Source of the DNA: Streptomyces sp. SID9727 | GTDB lineage: Bacteria > Actinomycetota > Actinomycetes > Streptomycetales > Streptomycetaceae | Length of the DNA: 39,800 nucleotides | Direction of reading: 5' to 3' | NCBI RefSeq assembly: GCF_010550605.1 | Contig: NZ_JAAGNI010000361.1 | Span: 1 to 39,800 of the forward strand | Shown here: positions 20,456 through 28,966 of the stretch, in pieces | Layout of the letters: every line of letters starts with the position of its first letter | Position numbering within the stretch: the stretch's first letter is position 1 | Translations under genes and position numbers: made by a program | The notes under the pieces: model-generated | The model's database searches: none | Seen by the model: only the letters and a program-made list of their open reading frames with translations | What the model was told of the DNA's origin: nothing

Positions 20456-22067
20456 CGGTACGCGCCCGTCGCGGCACGGCCTCCAGCAGGGCGCGCGTGT
20501 ACGGATGCGCCGGCTCGGCGAAGACCCGCTCCACCGGGCCGGACTCCACGATCCGGCCGTCCTTCATCACCAGCACCCGCGCGCACACCTCCCGGACGAC
20601 CGCGAGATCGTGCGAGATGAAGAGCGTCGCCAGCCCGAGCTTCTCCCGCAACGACCGCAGCAGGTCGAGCACTTGGGCCTGCACGGACACGTCGAGGGCC
20701 GACACCGGCTCGTCGCACACCAATAGCCGGGGCGAAGGTGCCAGGGCCCGCGCGACGGCGACCCGCTGACGCTGCCCGCCGGACAGGGCGAGCGGCCGGC
20801 GCTCCAGGTGTTCCGCGGACAGACCCACGTGCTCCAGCAGCCGTACGGTGCGCTCCCGGCGTTCCGCGCGTGCCACCCCGGCGGTGGCCAGGGCCTCGCC
20901 CACGATCCGGGCCACGCTCCAGCGCGGGTCGAAGGCGCTGAGCGGGTCCTGCGGCACGAGCTGCACGGTGTGCCGCCGCTCCCGGCGGTCCCGCTCGCGC
21001 AGACCGCTCCACGGCGCCCCGCCCAGCTCCACCGTGCCCCCGTCCGGCGCGGCCAGCCCCAGCACCATGCGGGCCAGCGTCGACTTGCCCGAACCCGACT
21101 CGCCGACCAGGCCCACCGCCTCGCCCGGCCGCAACGCGAACGACACCGCGTCGACCGCCGTTCTGCGGCTGCCCCGCGCCCCCTTGAACACCTTGGTGAC
21201 CCCGCGGACGTCGAGCAGCGGAGCGCTGCCGTCGTCCGGTGCCGCGACGGTGCGCCCCCGGCGCGGAGCGCTGCCGGGAATGGCCGCCAACAAGCCCTTG
21301 GTGTAAGGGTGTTCCGGCGCCTCCAGCACCCGGCCGACCGGCCCGGACTCCACGATCCGGCCGTCCTTCATCACGGCGACCTCGTCCGCCAGCGCCTCGA
21401 CGACCGCCAGGTCGTGGCTGATGAGGAGCAGCCCGGTACCGCCGTCCTTCAGCTCGCCCAGGAGCGCCAGGACGCGCGACTGGACGGAGGCGTCGAGGGC
21501 GGTCGTCGGCTCGTCCGCGATCAGCGCACCGGGTTCGGCCGCGATCGCGGAGGCGATGAGCGCCCGCTGCCGCAGTCCGCCCGAGAGCTGGTGGACGTAG
21601 GCCCGCGCGCGTTCCGCCGGTTCGGGCACCCCGACCCGCGCCAGCAGGGCGAGCACGCGGGCCCCGGCCTCCCTGCGCGGGACGACGCGGTGGGTCAGCA
21701 GCGGCTCCGCGATCTCCTTGCCGACGGGCCGCAGCGGGTCCAGGGCCACCAGCGCGTCCTGGGCGACGAGGCCGACGCGCCGGCCCCGTACCGCCCGCCA
21801 CTCGCGGGGGCCGAACTCCCCGGCCTCGCGGCCCGCGACGCGCAGCCGGTCCGCGGTGACCCGGGCGGTCGGGCCCGCGAGGCCGAGCAGGGAGCGGGCG
21901 AGCGCGCTCTTCCCGGAACCCGACTCGCCGACGACCGCCAGGCACCGGCCGGCGTCGAGCGAGAACGCGGCGTCGCGCACCGCGTGCACCTCGCCGGGTC
22001 CGGTGCCGAAGCGCACGTTCAGTCCGGCGACCTCGAACAGGGGGGTCGTGGTCGATGCGGTCGTCAT
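20439..22067 (-). CDS. ABC transporter ATPase, fused two-domain Opp/Dpp type (DppD-DppF fusion)
   Basis: This 542-residue protein has two nucleotide-binding domains. The first has Walker A GESGSGKS at residues 47-54 and signature LSGGLRQR. The second has GESGSGKSTL and LSGGQRQR, and both are followed by DEP and D-loop sequences. The fusion of the two ATPases of a peptide/nickel importer into one chain is common in actinomycetes. I chose ATG 22067, which overlaps the permease stop by four bases. A longer frame upstream has no relation to the family. It is the last gene of the four-gene transporter operon. The first domain's signature has LSGGLRQ in place of the usual LSGGQ. Confidence 0.94.
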   Translation of the reverse strand: MTTASTTTPLFEVAGLNVRFGTGPGEVHAVRDAAFSLDAGRCLAVVGESGSGKSALARSLLGLAGPTARVTADRLRVAGREAGEFGPREWRAVRGRRVGLVAQDALVALDPLRPVGKEIAEPLLTHRVVPRREAGARVLALLARVGVPEPAERARAYVHQLSGGLRQRALIASAIAAEPGALIADEPTTALDASVQSRVLALLGELKDGGTGLLLISHDLAVVEALADEVAVMKDGRIVESGPVGRVLEAPEHPYTKGLLAAIPGSAPRRGRTVAAPDDGSAPLLDVRGVTKVFKGARGSRRTAVDAVSFALRPGEAVGLVGESGSGKSTLARMVLGLAAPDGGTVELGGAPWSGLRERDRRERRHTVQLVPQDPLSAFDPRWSVARIVGEALATAGVARAERRERTVRLLEHVGLSAEHLERRPLALSGGQRQRVAVARALAPSPRLLVCDEPVSALDVSVQAQVLDLLRSLREKLGLATLFISHDLAVVREVCARVLVMKDGRIVESGPVERVFAEPAHPYTRALLEAVPRRARTAVERL

Positions 22068-22936
22068 GAGGCGGCCCGTCCTTCGGCTCGTGCCTGTGCG
22101 TGGCGGCCCACGACGGTGACCGCGAGGACCGTGGAGACCAGCAGGAGGCCCGGGAAGAGCGCGATCCACCACGCCTGGTCCAGGAATCCCTGGCCCTCCG
22201 TGAGCATCGCCCCCCACTCGGGCGTCGGCGGCTGCGCGCCCAGGCCCAGATAACTCAGCGCCGCCCCGGTCGAGATGGATGCCCCGAGCGTGACCGTGGC
22301 CAGCACCAGGAGCGGCCCCAGCGTGTTCGGCAGCACATGGCGCAGCACGATCAGCGGACGCGGCACCCCCAGCGACACGGCGGATTCCACGTACCCGGAC
22401 CGGCGCACCACCAGTGCCTGCGCCCGCACCACCCGGGCGAACCCGGGCGCCGTCCCCACCGCGACGGCGATCGTGGTGCCGAGCACCCCCTTGCCGGCGA
22501 TGAGCACCACCATCAGGGCCAGCAGCAGCCCCGGCAGCGCCAGCAGCGCGTCGGCGGCGCGCATCAGCACCGCGTCGCCGAACCGGCCGGACAGCGCGGC
22601 GGCCAGTCCCCACACCACGGCGAGCCCGACCCCGGCACCCGTCGCCGCGGCGCCGATGGCCAGCGAGTAGCGGGTGCCGTGCACCACCCGGGCGAAGACG
22701 TCCCGCCCCAGCTGGTCCGTGCCGAACCAGTGCGCCCCGCCCGGCGCCTGGAGCGCGTGCACCGGGTCGGTGTCGGTCGGGCTGCCGTGGGCCAGCAGCG
22801 AGGGGGCCAGCGCGGCGAGCAGGATCAGCCCCAGCAGCACCGCGGCGGCCAGTACCCCCGGCCGCACCCGGCCCCGACGGGTCCTGCGGACCGCCGCGAC
22901 CGGTGCCCCGGCCCGTACGGCCTGTTCGACGCTCAT
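22064..22936 (-). CDS. ABC transporter permease, DppC/OppC type
   Basis: This 290-residue inner-membrane permease has about six hydrophobic helices. An N-terminal cytoplasmic stretch is followed by HWFGTDQLGRDVFARVVHG, the hallmark of the second permease of peptide transporters. The inner loop that docks the ATPase (ESAVSLGVPRPLIVLRHVLPN) is present. ATG 22936 overlaps the stop of the upstream permease by four bases, and its own stop overlaps the ATPase start by four bases. This gives strict translational coupling and equal subunit output. Confidence 0.93.
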   Translation of the reverse strand: MSVEQAVRAGAPVAAVRRTRRGRVRPGVLAAAVLLGLILLAALAPSLLAHGSPTDTDPVHALQAPGGAHWFGTDQLGRDVFARVVHGTRYSLAIGAAATGAGVGLAVVWGLAAALSGRFGDAVLMRAADALLALPGLLLALMVVLIAGKGVLGTTIAVAVGTAPGFARVVRAQALVVRRSGYVESAVSLGVPRPLIVLRHVLPNTLGPLLVLATVTLGASISTGAALSYLGLGAQPPTPEWGAMLTEGQGFLDQAWWIALFPGLLLVSTVLAVTVVGRHAQARAEGRAAS

Positions 22937-23898
22937 GCGGCGGCCACCCCCGTACCCTTGCGCAGCCGTGGATCCACGACCACGTACAGCAGCTCCACCA
23001 CCGCGCCGACCAGCACGAACACCACGGCCGACAGCGCCACCACGCCCTGCACCACGGGCAGGTCGCGGTCGCCGACCGCCTGGAGGGTGATCCGGCCGAT
23101 GCCCGAGCGGGCGAAGACGTTCTCCACCACCACCGCGCCGCCCAGCAGCGTCCCGGTGAACCAGCCGGTCAGGGTGAGCGCCGGCAGTGCGGCGTGGCGC
23201 AGCGCGTGGCGCGAGCGCACGGTGTGCTCGGCGAGCCCGCGCGAGCGCGCGGTCAGGCTGAACGGTTGCTCCAGCGCCCCGAGCAGCCCCTCCCTCAGCA
23301 CCTGCGTGAGAACCGCCCCGATCGGCAGCGCCAGCGTGATCACCGGGAGGACCAGCGAGCGGGCGTCGCCGCTGTCGGAGACCGGCAGCCAGCCCAGCCG
23401 GAACGAGAACACCGTCAGCAGCATGATCCCGAGCCAGAACGAGGGCGTGGACACCACCAGCAGCTCCACCGCCGACGACACCCGGCGCGGCCACCGGGAA
23501 CGCCCCGACGTCAGCACGGTCACGGTCGCGGCCAGCACCACCGCGACCAGCGAGGACCAGAGCGCGAGCTGCGCGGTCGGCCCGATCTGATCCGCCAGCA
23601 CCGAGGAGACCGGCTGCTGCAACTGGTAGGAGTCGCCCAGCTCCCCGGTGGCCAGCTGCTTGAGGTACGCGCCGTACTGGACGAGCGGGGAGCGGTCCAG
23701 GCCGTAGTGGTGGCGGATCTCCTCGCGCTGCTCCGCGCCGACCAGCGCGTTGGACCCGACGATCGCGCTGACCGGATCGCCGGGGATGAGGTGCAGTGCC
23801 AGGAAGGCGCAGGTGGCGGCCCCCCAGACAACGAGGACGGCCGCCCCGGCCCGGGCCGTGACGGCCCGGACCGCGGCGGATATGTGCGGTGGTGTCAT
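22933..23898 (-). CDS. ABC transporter permease, DppB/OppB type
   Basis: This 321-residue inner-membrane protein begins with a transmembrane helix followed by LIPGDP, the standard start of the first permease of the peptide/nickel family. Next come the LDRSPLVQYGAYL segment and an ATPase-docking loop near TARSRGLAEHTVRSRHALRH. About six membrane segments are visible. ATG 23898 overlaps the stop of the substrate-binding protein gene by four bases. It forms the channel together with the following permease. Confidence 0.93.
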   Translation of the reverse strand: MTPPHISAAVRAVTARAGAAVLVVWGAATCAFLALHLIPGDPVSAIVGSNALVGAEQREEIRHHYGLDRSPLVQYGAYLKQLATGELGDSYQLQQPVSSVLADQIGPTAQLALWSSLVAVVLAATVTVLTSGRSRWPRRVSSAVELLVVSTPSFWLGIMLLTVFSFRLGWLPVSDSGDARSLVLPVITLALPIGAVLTQVLREGLLGALEQPFSLTARSRGLAEHTVRSRHALRHAALPALTLTGWFTGTLLGGAVVVENVFARSGIGRITLQAVGDRDLPVVQGVVALSAVVFVLVGAVVELLYVVVDPRLRKGTGVAAA

Positions 23899-25544
23899 CG
23901 GCCGGCCTCGACCCAGGCGGCGTAGAACTCCGGCCACGCCGACAGGGACAGCCGAAGCCCGTGCACCTTCTTGTTCACCCCGACGGACGCCTTCTGGACA
24001 TAGGCGGGGACCACCGCGGCGTGGTCGATCGTCCACTTCTGCACGTGCGCGTAGTACGCGGCGCGCTCGTCCGGGTCCGTGGTGCCCTGCGCCTTCTTCA
24101 GCCAGGCGTCGACCTGCGGGTCGGTGACCTTCGCGAAGTTGTGCCCGCCGCCCTCGGACGACTCGGTGGACAGGAAGAAGCTGCTGAGGATGTCGCCGTC
24201 ACCGCGCGCCCAGGACGTCTCGACGACGTCGTAGCGCCCCTCGTCCAGTTGGGCGGAGACCGCCGTCGCGTCGGTCGAGGCGGCGAGCTTCAAGTAGATG
24301 CCCGCCTTCTTCAGATCGCCCTGCACGGCCTGCGAGAACACCGATGCCTTGCCGTAGACCGGGGCGACCACGGTCAGTCGTGCGCCGTTCTTCGTGCGGT
24401 AGCCCTCCGCGTCACGCCCCTTCCAGCCGGCCTGGTCCAGGAGCCGGCCGGCGAGTGCCCGGTCGTAGGGCCAGCTCTTCTCCAGCGCGGAGTCGTAGCT
24501 GTGCGGGGTGGCGGGGGACAGGGTGCTCCAGGCGCGGGTGCCGGTGCCCTGGAACACCGACTTCACCAGGGCGTCCAGGTCGACGGACCGCTGGAACGCC
24601 TTGCGTACACGCTCGTCGGAGAAGAGCGGGCTCCTGGTGTTCAGGTAGAACGTGTCGACCGCGCCCGGCACGTCCTTCGTGACCACGTCCAGCCGGGCGT
24701 TGCGGCGTACGGCCGCGATCTGGTTGGCCGGCAGCGCGGCCACCGCGTCGACCTGACCGGACGTCAGCGCGCCGACCCGCGTGGCGTCCTCGGTGAGGAA
24801 GCGGATGGTGAACGCGTCCAGTCGGGCGGGCCCGCTGTGACCGGCGTCCTTCGGGGCCCACGCGTAGGCGGTGTTCCTGGTGTAACCGCGCTTCTGGCCC
24901 CGGGTGTAGGCGCCGGCCCGGAAAGGCCCCGAGCCGACGGAATCGGTGCCCGCGCAGAGCTTGTCGGCGCCCGCCTTCAGGGAGGCGGGCGAGGCTATGC
25001 CGAGATAGGTGGTGCTGGCCGCCTGGAGGAAGGGGGCGTACGGACGGCTGAAGCGGACCTCGACCTCGTACGTCCCCTTCACGGTGGTGCCCTTGTACGG
25101 GCCGAGCAGCCCGGCCGCGTACTGCGACCGGGTCGCCTTGGCGGTGATGTGGTCGAAGTTGGCCTTCACCGCCGCCGCGTCCAGGTGCTTCCCGTCGTGG
25201 AAGGTCACGTCGTCGCGCAGCTCGAAGGTGTACGTCCGGCCCCCCGCGGAGGTCTTCCACGACTTCGCCAGCCACGGTTCCAGCTCCCCGTCCGGGGTCT
25301 GGTAGACGAGCGAGTCGAAGACCGGGCGCTGGACGAAGGCGGTCACGTCCTGCGCGCTGGTGTGCGGGTCCCAGCAGTCCGGCTCCTGCTGCGCCGCGTA
25401 GGTGAGGCTGCCGCCGCTGCGGGGCTTCGCCTGAGCGGCCGGCGCGGCCCCGTCGTCGGAACTGCACGCGGTGACGGCGGCGAGGAGCAGGACGGACAGC
25501 AGAGCTGCTCTGCGGGGAGTGCGGCGCGGGTGGGGCGGGTGCAT
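23895..25544 (-). CDS. ABC transporter substrate-binding lipoprotein, SBP family 5
   Basis: This 549-residue protein has a lipoprotein signal peptide: twin-arginine-rich start, hydrophobic core LLSVLLLAAV and lipobox ending at C27. The mature part has family-5 features (GGSLTYAAQQEPDCWDPH, GSGPF, FSDERVRKAFQRSVD). It should be anchored outside the membrane and deliver a peptide-like or other ligand to the two permeases. Its presence implies import and not export. ATG 25544 has GGAG six bases upstream. It heads the transporter operon and a candidate activator site lies 58 bases upstream. From memory, abyssomicin clusters also carry a four-gene ABC system (abyF1-F4). Confidence 0.93.
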   Translation of the reverse strand: MHPPHPRRTPRRAALLSVLLLAAVTACSSDDGAAPAAQAKPRSGGSLTYAAQQEPDCWDPHTSAQDVTAFVQRPVFDSLVYQTPDGELEPWLAKSWKTSAGGRTYTFELRDDVTFHDGKHLDAAAVKANFDHITAKATRSQYAAGLLGPYKGTTVKGTYEVEVRFSRPYAPFLQAASTTYLGIASPASLKAGADKLCAGTDSVGSGPFRAGAYTRGQKRGYTRNTAYAWAPKDAGHSGPARLDAFTIRFLTEDATRVGALTSGQVDAVAALPANQIAAVRRNARLDVVTKDVPGAVDTFYLNTRSPLFSDERVRKAFQRSVDLDALVKSVFQGTGTRAWSTLSPATPHSYDSALEKSWPYDRALAGRLLDQAGWKGRDAEGYRTKNGARLTVVAPVYGKASVFSQAVQGDLKKAGIYLKLAASTDATAVSAQLDEGRYDVVETSWARGDGDILSSFFLSTESSEGGGHNFAKVTDPQVDAWLKKAQGTTDPDERAAYYAHVQKWTIDHAAVVPAYVQKASVGVNKKVHGLRLSLSAWPEFYAAWVEAGR

Positions 25545-25601
25545 AGGGGACTCCGGAACGTGAAACGGGGTGAGGGGGGCGGACGTACTGTCGCCAGGCC
25601 G

Positions 25602-25619
25602 TCTAAAGCTGGGCTGAAA
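25602..25619 (-). promoter_or_regulatory. Candidate direct-repeat activator site upstream of the ABC transporter operon
   Basis: The plus strand reads TCTAAAG (25602-25608), CTGG, GCTGAAA (25613-25619). The first heptamer is identical to the core at 20438 and 37578; the second is a weaker match at the same 11-bp period. It overlaps the stop of the monooxygenase gene and is 58 bases upstream of the binding-protein ATG. Confidence 0.55.
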
Positions 25620-26646
25620 CGCCCTCGGCGGAGCCGGGCCGCACCTCGTGCGCCGCGTGCGCCAGCAGCTCGAACGAGCGCAGCCGGTCCGCCTGGTCCG
25701 GTACCACGGTCAGCGCCATCAGCTCGTCGGCCCCGGTGCGTGCCACCAGCTCCGCCAGCTTGTCGCGCACGGTGTCCGGAGCCCCGATCAGCTGACGCCC
25801 GGCCAGTTCCTCCAGGAACTGCAACTCCGGCCCGGCGTAGGTGTACCCGGCCGCGCTCCGCGCCGAGGGGAACGCGTCGAAGCGGCGTACCGTCCGCATC
25901 TCTATCTTGCCGAGCAGGTAGGGCGCCGCGACCTCGCGCGCGGCCCGGTCGGTGTCGGCGACGGTGACCAGCGCGGAGATGAGGGTACGCGGCCGGTCCA
26001 GGTACGCCGAGGGCCGGAAGGACTGCCGGTAGCGGTCCAGGGCGTACGTGGTCGCGTGCGGGTTGATCTGGTGGGCGAAGGCGTACGGAAGCCCCAGCGA
26101 GGCGGCGAGTTCGGCGCTGGCCGGGCTGGACCCGAGCAGCCACAGGTCGGGCCGGCCGTCGGCGGCGGGCACGGCGGTGATGGGTGAGGCGGGGGCGGCG
26201 GGCGCGAAGTAGCCGTTCAGCTCGGCCACTTGCTCGGCGAAGTCGTCGGCGCCGCGCTCCGGGGCGCGGCGCAGGGCGCGGGCGGTGTGCGGGTCGGTGC
26301 CGGGCGCCCGGCCGAGTCCGAGGTCGACGCGGCCCGGGTGCAGCGCCTCCAGGGTGCCGAACTGCTCGGCGACCACCAAGGGCGCGTGGTTGGGCAGCAG
26401 GACGCCGCCGGAGCCGACGCGCAGGGTGGTCGTGGCGGCGGCCAGGCGTCCGGCGAGGATGCCGGGCGCGGAGGTGGCGAGGCTGGGGGTGCTGTGGTGC
26501 TCGGCCACCCAGTAGCGCAGGTAGCCGAGAGCCTCGACGCGCGGGGCCAGGGCGACGGTGTCGCGCAGGGCCTGGGTCGCGGAGCCGCCCTCGAAGACGG
26601 GCACCACGTCGAGTACGGACAGGGGAATGCCGGTGGGACGGCTCAT
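25603..26646 (-). CDS. Luciferase-like flavin monooxygenase (LLM, MsnO8-like)
   Basis: This 347-residue protein is a TIM-barrel flavin monooxygenase. Family signatures are YWVAEHHS near residue 45, [26 protein letters not shown] with the conserved glycines, and DLGLGRAPG. Such enzymes use reduced FMN delivered by a separate reductase; a flavin reductase is encoded at 28956-29456. Possible chemistry includes hydroxylation, epoxidation or Baeyer-Villiger insertion on the polyketide. ATG 26646 has GGAGG about seven bases upstream. The gene lies 87 bases downstream of the exporter gene with a strong hairpin between. From memory, abyssomicin and neoabyssomicin clusters contain matching LLM genes (abyE, abmE). 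Confidence 0.9.
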   Translation of the reverse strand: MSRPTGIPLSVLDVVPVFEGGSATQALRDTVALAPRVEALGYLRYWVAEHHSTPSLATSAPGILAGRLAAATTTLRVGSGGVLLPNHAPLVVAEQFGTLEALHPGRVDLGLGRAPGTDPHTARALRRAPERGADDFAEQVAELNGYFAPAAPASPITAVPAADGRPDLWLLGSSPASAELAASLGLPYAFAHQINPHATTYALDRYRQSFRPSAYLDRPRTLISALVTVADTDRAAREVAAPYLLGKIEMRTVRRFDAFPSARSAAGYTYAGPELQFLEELAGRQLIGAPDTVRDKLAELVARTGADELMALTVVPDQADRLRSFELLAHAAHEVRPGSAEGVSAQL

Positions 26647-26665
26647 GGAGACCTCCGGGAGGAGC

Positions 26666-26694
26666 GCGCCGCCGGGCGGGTGGCCCGGCGGCGC
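26666..26694 (-). terminator. Perfect 12-bp hairpin between exporter and monooxygenase genes
   Basis: GCGCCGCCGGGC (26666-26677), a five-base loop and GCCCGGCGGCGC (26683-26694) form a perfect GC-only stem. It sits 39 bases after the exporter stop and just before the ribosome site of the monooxygenase. No U-tract follows, as is often the case in Streptomyces terminators. It could end or attenuate transcription from the TetR-controlled exporter promoter. Confidence 0.7.
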
Positions 26695-26733
26695 GGGGCG
26701 GACGTACGGGTGCGGGAAGGGGCGGGGCCGGTC

Positions 26734-28206
26734 TCAGGCGTGGTCGGTGACCGGCTCCGCCTCGGCGGGCGTCTTCTCCGGCGTCTCGACGGCGGCCGGT
26801 TCGGGCGTGGGCTTCCCGGGCAGCAGGAGCCCGGCGGCGAAGACCACGACGGCCGCGGCGACCGGCCACCAGAAGGCGTGGGAGAAGGAGCCGGCGGTGG
26901 GGGCGGCGTGGGAGCCGCCGCCCTGGAGGATCAGGGCGACGACGGCGATGCCGAGGGAGGCGCCGATCTGGTTGAGGATGAAGACCGCGCCGGTGGCCCC
27001 GGCGACCGACTCACCCGGGACCGTCTTGTAGACCGAGCCCATGGTGGGCGCGCCGACCAGGCCCATGCCGAAGCCGGCGGCGAACTGCGCGGCGGTCAGG
27101 GCGACCTGGGAGGTGCCGGAGCCCGAACCGGTGAAGACCAGGGCGCCGACGCCGATCAGCAGCGCACCGGTCGGGACCAGCCTCCGGGCACCGACCTTGT
27201 CGGCGAGGTTGCCCGCGATCGGCATCCCGATCAGGGTGCCGAGGCCCAGCGGAGCGAGCAGCAGCCCGGACTCCAGGACGGAGTGCCCGTGGACCTGCTG
27301 GTAGTACAGAGGCAGCAGGAACAGCAGCGAGAACAGGCCGCCGCCGAGCAGGAACATGGTGGTCACGCTCGCGCTGAACCCCTTGCTGCCGAACAGACGC
27401 AGGTCCAGCAGCGGGGTGACCGAAGTACGCAGCGCGTGCACGGTGTACGCGACGAACAGGGCGACCCCCACCACGAGTCCGACGATCACCCTCGTGCTGC
27501 CGAAGCCGTCGCCGCCCGCCTGGGACAGCGCGAACACGATCGCGGCGAAGCCGGGGGAGAGCAGCGCCACGCCCAGCGCGTCGAACGGCACGGGGTCGCC
27601 GCTCGGCGGCGGATCGGCCGGCAGCACCCGGATCGCCAGCACGATCGCGGCCAGCGCGAACGGGATGTTGACCAGGAACATCCACTCCCAGGAGAAATTG
27701 TCCAGCAGCAGCCCGCCGATGATGGGGCCGACCACCGGGCCGAGCGTGATCGGGACGGAGACCAGGCCCATGACCCGGCCGATCCTGGCGGGTCCGGCGG
27801 CGCCCGCGACGACGGTCATCATGATCGGGTCGACCATGCCGCCCCCGAAGCCCTGGACGATACGGAAGGCGATGAGGCTCTCCGCGTTCCAGGCGAAGGC
27901 GCAGAGCGTCGAGCCGATCAGGAACACCGAGAGGCCGAGCAGCCACATGCGCTTGGCGCCGTAGCGGACCACGGCCCAGCCGGCCAGCGGGATCGCCAGG
28001 GCGACCGCGAGCAGATAGCCGGTGGTGACCCACTCGATGGTGGCCAGCGTCGCGTGGAACTCGCCGCCCAGCGTGCTGATCCCGACGTTGACGATCGTCG
28101 CGTCCAGGTACGACATCATCCCGCCGAGCACCATGACGCCGACGAGCGTGAGCAGTGCGGCATCGAGCCGGGCAGGCCCGCTCTCCGCCGGCTTTGTTTC
28201 AGACAC
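26734..28206 (-). CDS. MFS drug exporter, DHA2 (EmrB/QacA) 14-TM family
   Basis: This 490-residue membrane protein has about 14 hydrophobic segments. Motif D1-like LDATIVNV lies in the first helix, and the antiporter motif C region LGPVVGPIIGG lies near the middle. These identify a proton-driven multidrug antiporter, the likely self-resistance and export pump for the product. The GTG start at 28206 is preceded by AAAGGAG five bases upstream. The gene is divergent from a TetR regulator with a palindromic operator in the shared 79-bp gap, so repression relieved by the product or an intermediate is expected. The abyssomicin counterpart is AbyD, from memory. Confidence 0.94.
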   Translation of the reverse strand: MSETKPAESGPARLDAALLTLVGVMVLGGMMSYLDATIVNVGISTLGGEFHATLATIEWVTTGYLLAVALAIPLAGWAVVRYGAKRMWLLGLSVFLIGSTLCAFAWNAESLIAFRIVQGFGGGMVDPIMMTVVAGAAGPARIGRVMGLVSVPITLGPVVGPIIGGLLLDNFSWEWMFLVNIPFALAAIVLAIRVLPADPPPSGDPVPFDALGVALLSPGFAAIVFALSQAGGDGFGSTRVIVGLVVGVALFVAYTVHALRTSVTPLLDLRLFGSKGFSASVTTMFLLGGGLFSLLFLLPLYYQQVHGHSVLESGLLLAPLGLGTLIGMPIAGNLADKVGARRLVPTGALLIGVGALVFTGSGSGTSQVALTAAQFAAGFGMGLVGAPTMGSVYKTVPGESVAGATGAVFILNQIGASLGIAVVALILQGGGSHAAPTAGSFSHAFWWPVAAAVVVFAAGLLLPGKPTPEPAAVETPEKTPAEAEPVTDHA

Positions 28207-28226
28207 GGCAACTCCTTTGAACCACT

Positions 28227-28251
28227 CTACCCAGAAAATTTAACTGGGTAG
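28227..28251. promoter_or_regulatory. TetR operator: perfect inverted repeat CTACCCAG-N9-CTGGGTAG
   Basis: Perfect 8-bp arms at 28227-28234 and 28244-28251 flank an A/T-only spacer, in the gap between the divergent exporter and TetR genes. The A/T spacer stands out in this GC-rich DNA. The outer arm reads TAGAGT on the minus strand at 28223-28228, a plausible -10 for the exporter. One bound dimer pair could therefore block both promoters. Confidence 0.88.
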
Positions 28252-28273
28252 TAAAAACAGGTGGCTGGCACGG

Positions 28274-28279
28274 TAGCAT
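28274..28279 (+). promoter_or_regulatory. Possible -10 box for a leaderless tetR transcript
   Basis: TAGCAT fits the TAnnnT -10 pattern and ends six bases before the TetR ATG at 28286, so transcription would begin at or next to the start codon. No Shine-Dalgarno sequence is visible upstream of that ATG. Leaderless mRNAs are common in Streptomyces. The -35 region is not distinct. Confidence 0.4.
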
Positions 28280-28285
28280 GGGCGC

Positions 28286-28966
28286 ATGAGCGTTGGCGAG
28301 AACGAAGAGACGGCCGGGCGCCCCGCCGAACGGGGGCGCCTCGACAAGCGACGGGCGATCGTGGAGGCGGCCCTGCGGGTCTTCGCGCAGGTCGGCTACG
28401 CCCAGGCGAGCCTGGACGTGATCGCCGCCGAGGCCGGGGTGTCGAAGCCGACGATCTACAACCACCTGGGCTCGAAGGAGAAGCTCTTCCGGTACGTCAT
28501 GACGGAGACCGCCGCCCGGTCCAACGCCAAGACCCTCGACGTCCTCACCGCCTTCCCCGCCGACCCGGACCAGCTCCGCCCCGGCCTGGAGGACCTGGCC
28601 ACCAAGCTCGTCGACTGCTACTGCGACGAGCAGTCCGAGGCCGTGCGCCGGCTGCTGTACGCGGAGGCCCTGCGCTTCCCGGACCTCTTCGACGCGGTAC
28701 GGGCCAGCGGGCCCAACCAGTTCACCGAGGCGCTCGCGGGCCGCCTCGCCCGGCTGGCCAACGCCGGGCACCTGCGGGTCGAGGACCCGGTCAGGGCGGC
28801 AAACCAGTTCATCGCGCTGGTCTACGACGAGCTGCCGGGGATGAGCGCGCTCGGCACCCGGCCGCTCGACCCGGCGGAGGTCGCCGAAGTCGTCACGGCG
28901 GGTGTCGACACCTTCCTGCGCGCCTTCGGCGCCGACGCCAAGGCCCCCGGCGCGGTCAGCGGCTGA
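28286..28966 (+). CDS. TetR/AcrR family transcriptional regulator
   Basis: This 226-residue protein has an N-terminal helix-turn-helix at about residues 41-63 (ASLDVIAAEAGVSKPTIYNH) and a helical ligand-binding C-terminal part. It is divergent from the DHA2 exporter and the gap holds a perfect palindrome, so it most likely represses the exporter and itself until the antibiotic or a precursor binds. Its 3' end overlaps the convergent flavin reductase gene by 11 bases. It is the only complete plus-strand gene in the window. The abyssomicin counterpart is AbyC, from memory. Confidence 0.93.
   Translation: MSVGENEETAGRPAERGRLDKRRAIVEAALRVFAQVGYAQASLDVIAAEAGVSKPTIYNHLGSKEKLFRYVMTETAARSNAKTLDVLTAFPADPDQLRPGLEDLATKLVDCYCDEQSEAVRRLLYAEALRFPDLFDAVRASGPNQFTEALAGRLARLANAGHLRVEDPVRAANQFIALVYDELPGMSALGTRPLDPAEVAEVVTAGVDTFLRAFGADAKAPGAVSG

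Noticed and set aside
28956..28966. Terminator between the convergent tetR and flavin reductase genes
   Set aside because: The coding ends overlap by 11 bases and I see no hairpin there.
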